From DASYRX01 sp035253645 (GTDB taxonomy: Bacteria; Gemmatimonadota; Gemmatimonadetes; Gemmatimonadales; Gemmatimonadaceae): a stretch of 16,690 nucleotides of DNA. The notes under the pieces were generated by a model. That model worked only from the letters and a program-made list of their open reading frames with translations, did no database searches and was not told the DNA's origin. Below, piece by piece: positions 13,443 to 16,690 of this stretch. The first letter of the stretch is position 1. The number at the start of each line of letters is the position of its first letter. Location of the stretch: positions 1 through 16,690 of the forward strand of contig DATFBW010000250.1 in NCBI GenBank assembly GCA_035253645.1, read 5' to 3'. Both the position numbers and the translations under genes were made by a program.

Positions 13443-15039
13443 CTCCATTCGCGAGCGTCCGCCAGTCGGTCACAGGACGATCGTATTCTGTCAACTCGGC
13501 GAGCCGTCCGCGCCCGTGGACCGTCAGGAGCCACGCCGTTCGATCGGCCTCGAAATAGAGCAGCGCATCATTTGCCGTGGAACCGAGGTCGTGTGCCCAC
13601 AGGACCTGCGTGCGGAGCAAGTCTGCGCCATTCTGTACCCATTCGTTCTGCGACTTATACGTAGGTGCATAACGAACAAAGACCACGTGTTTCCCGGGCT
13701 TCGCCCGCAAGGTCTCTGCAATGGCTTCCCGCTGGCGCGCCCAATATTCGGGCGACGTCGACACTCGCTCCATGGGACCATGCGAGACCAACTGCACCAC
13801 ACCTAACGAGCCGAGCCAGATTGACGCCGCGGCGACAAACCCACGTCCGACCCGATGTCGTGACCAGCGAAAACGAGCGATCACGCCGCAACCGAGAGCG
13901 TACAGGATGATCAAAGGCGGCAACGCGGGGCCGAGGTAGTGCGGCTGAAAGAAACTGGACAGGCTAACAACAACACCAACTGCCGCCACCGACCCGACAA
14001 GGATCCACGAACGGCGATCGCGCATTGCGAACGGAAACAGCAGAAGTACGATGGCGAACTTCGGGTCGGGCAGGTAATAACCGAGGGTTTCGGATTTGGC
14101 CCGGTACCACATCGTCGACAGCCAGTGTTCGCGGATGCGCGAATACGCGCCAAGATCGAAGCGCAGCCGCTCGCTCTGAGTCACGCGCAAGTCAGTGTTG
14201 ACAGCCTTGACCGGTTGCCACGTGAAGGGCGGCGCGCCGGCTGCGTTTTGTTCATACACGGTGTACGGAAGGCGCAGCGCATTGCCCGTTACGGCCTTAT
14301 TATGCGCGCCAAGCAGAACGGCGCAAAAGGCGACAACAACGGCACCGCCTAACGTCACGCGCGCGACGTGCTGCCGCTCTTTTGACGTGAAAAACCACCA
14401 AACGAAGTAACACGCTGGAAGAAGGGAGGCCGCCAAGCCTTCCGCGGGTCGTGTCAGCGCGAGCGACATGGCGCCCAGGCCCAGCAACACGCCGATCCAA
14501 TAAGGCCGGTCTGTATCCAGTCGTCGGATGCTACCGAACAGCAGCGCGCTGCCCGCGACCGCAAGCGATGATCCCCAGTACCCCGAAGCCCACTCGGTAT
14601 CGGCAAGGACGAGGATCATGATCCCCGCAGTGAAAGCCGCAGCGCGCCGGGGCAGCCAACCGGTCAGCATCCAGTACATCGCTGCCCCCATGAAGGCGAA
14701 CGCCAGCCACTGTCCCAAACGTGCGCTGCCGCCTAACGCAATGCCGAGCGCGAGGAAGAGACTGTGGCCAGGCAGGTATTTCGAGGCATAGGACGGTTGC
14801 TGCAGCACGTGCATCGTCTCGATCGCGGCCGGCAGCGGATACGCTGGATTTGTCAGACGGCCGCTGGCGAACGTCTCGGCTGCAAGCACGTAACTGAACT
14901 CGTCATGTGATCGTGGCAGCGGCCACCCGTCTGCGACTGTTCCGATGACCGCCAGGGCAAAACTTGCCGCTGCCGCGATCGCGACGGGGAAGAACGATCG
15001 TGGGGACGTCTTCAGGCTTTTGGTCGGACTCGAGGTCAT
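13435..15039 (-). CDS. Polytopic membrane protein, GT-C/GT39-like glycosyltransferase family
   Basis: Predicted inner-membrane enzyme of 534 aa with about 9-11 hydrophobic segments, such as FFPVAIAAAASFALAVIG (16-33), and clusters at about 110-145, 155-215, 230-245, 328-340, 345-385 and 400-418. After the first helix a loop carries SHDEFSYVLAAETFASGRL, with Asp46-Glu47 where GT-C enzymes hold the catalytic acidic pair, and ASKYLPGHSLFLALG follows, resembling the KYPPG loop of PMT/ArnT-like proteins. The last 110 residues are soluble. Such enzymes transfer sugars from polyprenyl-phosphate donors on the periplasmic side; the acceptor is unknown. The start is ATG at 15039 (minus strand); an upstream TTG (15096) adds 19 arginine-rich residues and is less likely. 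It is convergent with rel and divergent from the pilin genes. Two GTTAGGC copies encode Leu-Gly here. Confidence 0.75.
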   Translation of the reverse strand: MTSSPTKSLKTSPRSFFPVAIAAAASFALAVIGTVADGWPLPRSHDEFSYVLAAETFASGRLTNPAYPLPAAIETMHVLQQPSYASKYLPGHSLFLALGIALGGSARLGQWLAFAFMGAAMYWMLTGWLPRRAAAFTAGIMILVLADTEWASGYWGSSLAVAGSALLFGSIRRLDTDRPYWIGVLLGLGAMSLALTRPAEGLAASLLPACYFVWWFFTSKERQHVARVTLGGAVVVAFCAVLLGAHNKAVTGNALRLPYTVYEQNAAGAPPFTWQPVKAVNTDLRVTQSERLRFDLGAYSRIREHWLSTMWYRAKSETLGYYLPDPKFAIVLLLFPFAMRDRRSWILVGSVAAVGVVVSLSSFFQPHYLGPALPPLIILYALGCGVIARFRWSRHRVGRGFVAAASIWLGSLGVVQLVSHGPMERVSTSPEYWARQREAIAETLRAKPGKHVVFVRYAPTYKSQNEWVQNGADLLRTQVLWAHDLGSTANDALLYFEADRTAWLLTVHGRGRLAELTEYDRPVTDWRTLANGGP

Positions 15040-15227
15040 TATTCTCGGGCAGCGAAGCAAGCGAGCTACGGCAGTGGCACGGCGGCGGGGATTCAAGTCG
15101 CATGCCGACCGCGCGCGGCGAGTCGCCTAACGAGCAGGCGGATGATGTCGGGGAGCGGCGCGGTCTGAGCTTGTCGGAGACGAAGGCTCGCAACCTCTCG
15201 CTAGGCGGCGGTGCAGAAGACCACTTC

Positions 15228-15256
15228 TGTCACGCGGGCGATTATGTCACGCGGGC
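15228..15256 (+). repeat. Tandem 12-base repeat TGTCACGCGGGC
   Basis: TGTCACGCGGGC occurs at 15228-15239 and again at 15245-15256, a 17-base period. A related GTGACATCACGGG lies at 15277-15289. Closely spaced repeated sites in a divergent promoter region are typical of a regulator-binding array. Which protein binds, if any, cannot be told from here. Confidence 0.45.
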
Positions 15257-15404
15257 AACGCACAGCCTCACATTCTGTGACATCACGGGAGTGTGGCCAA
15301 CGTGCTCAAAACATGTTGCGCTGCGTCACTCATGCTGCGAGCGCGGTCCCGCATGGCTTCGGCGTCAGCCTGACCGAAGAAACTTACACACCGCGGTCAT
15401 TTTG

Positions 15405-15427
15405 ACGGTTCGCAAACACCGAACCGT
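15405..15427 (+). promoter_or_regulatory. 8-bp perfect hairpin upstream of the pilin operon
   Basis: ACGGTTCG (15405-15412) pairs perfectly with CGAACCGT (15420-15427) around the 7-base loop CAAACAC. The right arm runs into a GTTAGGC motif copy (15426-15432). No T-run follows. It lies about 150 bases before the first prepilin gene and could be an operator or a leader structure. Confidence 0.4.
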
Positions 15428-15576
15428 TAGGCGGAGCGCAAGTGCTTGCTGCATAACGCGTCCCGCCACCCTCCCATGCGTCGCACAGCGGACGTCTTGT
15501 CTGGTCAAGTATCACACTGTTTAGGCCGCGTTCTTGCTCGAAGGCATGCCGAAGTCTCGATGGCAAAGGGGAGATT

Positions 15577-16047
15577 ATGGCGGTTCAAACCAAACAAAAT
15601 CGGCGGCGCTCGCGGCCCGGCTTCACGATGGTGGAGCTGATGATCGTTATCACGGTTCTCGGAATCGTTACTGCGATTGCTCTACCGAACGTGAATAAGT
15701 CGATGCGGCAGCGCCGTGTTATTGCGGCGGCGAACGCGCTGGCCAGTGATGTGGAGGCCGCGTACGCGCTCGCCGCGCGCCAGCGACGGCCCGTGCGGCT
15801 CACATACCACGCAAGCAGTGGTGAAGTCCGTGTGGCCGACCGCAGTACCGGAACGGTGTATCGACGCCGGGCGCTCAGGACGAATTCGGAATACAACCTG
15901 GATGCCATAAGTATGACACCGCCAGTCGTGGACGTCTTTCCGACTGGAGCCAGCACGACCGCTTTTAATGTCCACCTAACGAATGGAACCTATCAGCGTC
16001 AGGTCCAGGTTGCACGATCGGGCCTGACACGGGTGATTGTCCCATGA
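15577..16047 (+). CDS. Type IV pilin-like minor pseudopilin, GspH/FimT type
   Basis: A 156-aa secreted prepilin. A short basic leader ends RPG, and cleavage before Phe16 would expose FTMVELMIVITVLGIVTAIA, with Glu20 as the invariant Glu5 of the mature protein and a long hydrophobic helix for membrane anchoring and filament packing. The body matches GspH/FimT: ANALASDVEAAYALAARQ, then a beta-rich C-terminal domain. It would be processed by a prepilin peptidase not in this window. A good ribosome site, AGGGG at 15567-15571, precedes the ATG. It overlaps the next gene by 4 bases (ATGA), so this is the first gene of a translationally coupled minor-pilin set. A role in type IV pili or a type II secretion-like machine cannot be separated here. 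Confidence 0.87.
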   Translation: MAVQTKQNRRRSRPGFTMVELMIVITVLGIVTAIALPNVNKSMRQRRVIAAANALASDVEAAYALAARQRRPVRLTYHASSGEVRVADRSTGTVYRRRALRTNSEYNLDAISMTPPVVDVFPTGASTTAFNVHLTNGTYQRQVQVARSGLTRVIVP

Positions 16048-16478
16048 TGCGCACATCACGATCGACACGAACGGCACGCCGTCTTGCGCGCGGCCGACGC
16101 GGTTTTGGTTTGGTTGAGATCCTCTTCGCCGTCGTCATTACAACGATTGCGATGATCGGTCTCGCTGGAATGCTCCTGCACTCCGCGCGTGCAGCAACGC
16201 TGGTTTCGATCCGCAACGCACGCTCGGCTGCCGCTTCGCAGCAGCTCAACCGCCTTGCGGCGGCGCCCTACGCCACGCTCGATAGTCAGGCCGGGTGCGT
16301 GACGGTGAGTATCCAGCCGTTTCCCCACACACGCTGCATCGCGGTGCAGGCGATCGCCGGTGGATCGGGCGCCAAGCAGCTCCGCCTGATCATCCGGCCG
16401 GTCAATACGAGAGTACGGGCCGATACGCTCTACCTAACGCGGACGCTCGGAGCGACTGTCAACCCGGTGGCATCATGA
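16044..16478 (+). CDS. Minor prepilin, PilV/GspI type
   Basis: A 144-aa prepilin. The 20-residue leader is rich in Arg and ends RRG, with cleavage before Phe21, giving FGLVEILFAVVITTIAMIGL and Glu25 as the +5 glutamate. The sequence after it, HSARAATLVSIRNARSAAASQQLNRLAAAPY, resembles PilV/GspI proteins. The C-terminal half is a small beta domain with two cysteines (C284-type positions are not conserved enough to judge a disulphide). The start overlaps the previous stop in ATGA (16044-16047), and its own stop overlaps the next start in ATGA (16475-16478). A second in-frame Met follows immediately. It carries an ACCTAAC variant of the dispersed motif at 16432. Confidence 0.85.
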   Translation: MMRTSRSTRTARRLARGRRGFGLVEILFAVVITTIAMIGLAGMLLHSARAATLVSIRNARSAAASQQLNRLAAAPYATLDSQAGCVTVSIQPFPHTRCIAVQAIAGGSGAKQLRLIIRPVNTRVRADTLYLTRTLGATVNPVAS

Positions 16479-16687
16479 CAACGCGTACACTCGTCCGGCC
16501 TCGCGCCGGCATGGGCATACCCGAGCTTCTCGTGGGCATGGTCGTCATGGGAATCATCGGCATCGCGGCTACGAAGACCTTCCTCTCGCAGACACGCTTT
16601 GCCGACATGCAGCAGAAACGGCGGGCGGCGCGCAACGTTGCGCGGGCACCGATCAATCCGCTGATGTCGGAAATGCGCATGGTGTAG
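16475..16687 (+). CDS. PilW-like minor prepilin, stopped early at the window end
   Basis: Starts with the ATGA overlap and reads 70 aa to a TAG at 16685-16687. The leader ends RAG, and the mature N-terminus MGIPELLVGMVVMGIIGIAA keeps Glu at +5, although Met replaces the usual Phe at +1. It continues TKTFLSQTRFADMQQKRRAA and ends with MSEMRMV. In PilW-type proteins this last part is only the end of the N-terminal helix, with usually more than 100 residues to follow, and the residue after RMV is commonly Glu. A GAG-to-TAG change would give exactly this stop. So the gene is either truncated by a nonsense change or the edge base is wrong. Position and class fit a third minor pilin of the set. Confidence 0.65.
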   Translation: MTTRTLVRPRAGMGIPELLVGMVVMGIIGIAATKTFLSQTRFADMQQKRRAARNVARAPINPLMSEMRMV

Positions 16688-16690
16688 AAC

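Larger units (their letters stand above)
15040..15576. other. Long non-coding interval between divergent genes
   Basis: About 540 bases with no convincing gene. Frames that stay open here have skewed Arg/Ser/His/Cys-rich translations and no family resemblance. It should hold the promoters for the minus-strand membrane protein and for the pilin operon, but I cannot point to a confident -35/-10 pair. It contains two exact dispersed motifs (15125-15131 and 15426-15432), a 12-base direct repeat (15228-15256), an imperfect stem at about 15357-15379, and a clean hairpin (15405-15427). Confidence 0.6.
626..16438. repeat. Dispersed short motif CGTTAGGY (core GTTAGGC)
   Basis: Exact GTTAGGC, + orientation, first base: 980, 2054, 2324, 3186, 3522, 3951, 4286, 6779, 6899, 8330, 8783, 9075, 9542, 12092, 15426. 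Exact GCCTAAC, the reverse complement: 626, 7156, 7661, 11215, 11557, 12605, 13422, 14347, 14731, 15125. Near copies with T or G at the last place: 2678, 10346, 11225, 12839, 13801, 15974, 16432. In 17 of the 25 exact copies the preceding base is C, and it is C in all five with final T. Counted by eye; a rough chance expectation for the exact 7-mer on both strands is about 2. Confidence 0.85.

Noticed and set aside
14964..15524. A 186-residue plus-strand open frame spanning the start of the membrane protein and the intergenic region
   Set aside because: It begins antisense to the signal/first helix of the membrane protein and is rich in Ser, Arg, His and Cys with no domain; it lacks a ribosome site.
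1..16690. CRISPR array, tRNA or rRNA genes, transposase
   Set aside because: I saw no regularly spaced direct repeats of CRISPR size, no cloverleaf or rRNA segments, and no transposase or integrase motifs.

Overview
The window looks like chromosomal DNA of a high-GC, Gram-negative, free-living bacterium. Evidence for an outer membrane and envelope polysaccharide comes from a BamD-like protein, two UDP-sugar dehydrogenases and a UDP-glucuronate decarboxylase. SecA carries the long internal insertions typical of the Bacteroidota/FCB group, and GC is high (roughly 60% by eye). My best guess is Gemmatimonadota. That is an inference from gene style, not from a marker gene search.

Region by region (+ strand unless noted). 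Positions 1-97 are the tail of an unrecognised gene. Positions 159-4943 are a nucleotide-sugar operon: a PLP-dependent sugar aminotransferase, a WbpA-type UDP-GlcNAc 6-dehydrogenase, a UDP-glucose 6-dehydrogenase and a UDP-glucuronate decarboxylase. The first two fit the route to UDP-2,3-diamino-uronic acids. The last two overlap by one base and make UDP-glucuronate and then UDP-xylose. Positions 5069-9860 hold a housekeeping run: a BamD-like TPR lipoprotein, nadD, and a long secA. Positions 9861-10440 hold a frameshifted four-helix-bundle (S23/IVP-type) gene framed by two 38-bp hairpin repeats. Then come radC (10441-11220) and a bifunctional rel/spoT (11247-13427). A membrane GT-C/GT39-like protein lies convergently on the minus strand (13435-15039). 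After a roughly 540-bp non-coding stretch with small repeats and a hairpin, three overlapping prepilin-like genes (GspH/FimT, PilV/GspI and PilW-like) run to the window edge. The third stops early, 3 bases before the end.

The most striking signal is not a gene. A short motif, GTTAGGC (consensus CGTTAGGY), occurs about 25 times exactly, on either strand, where about 2 copies are expected by chance. It lies in several reading frames, across stop codons and between genes, so codon choice alone does not explain it. It behaves like a genome-wide dispersed signal, such as a DNA uptake sequence, a recombination or segregation motif, or a modification/restriction site.
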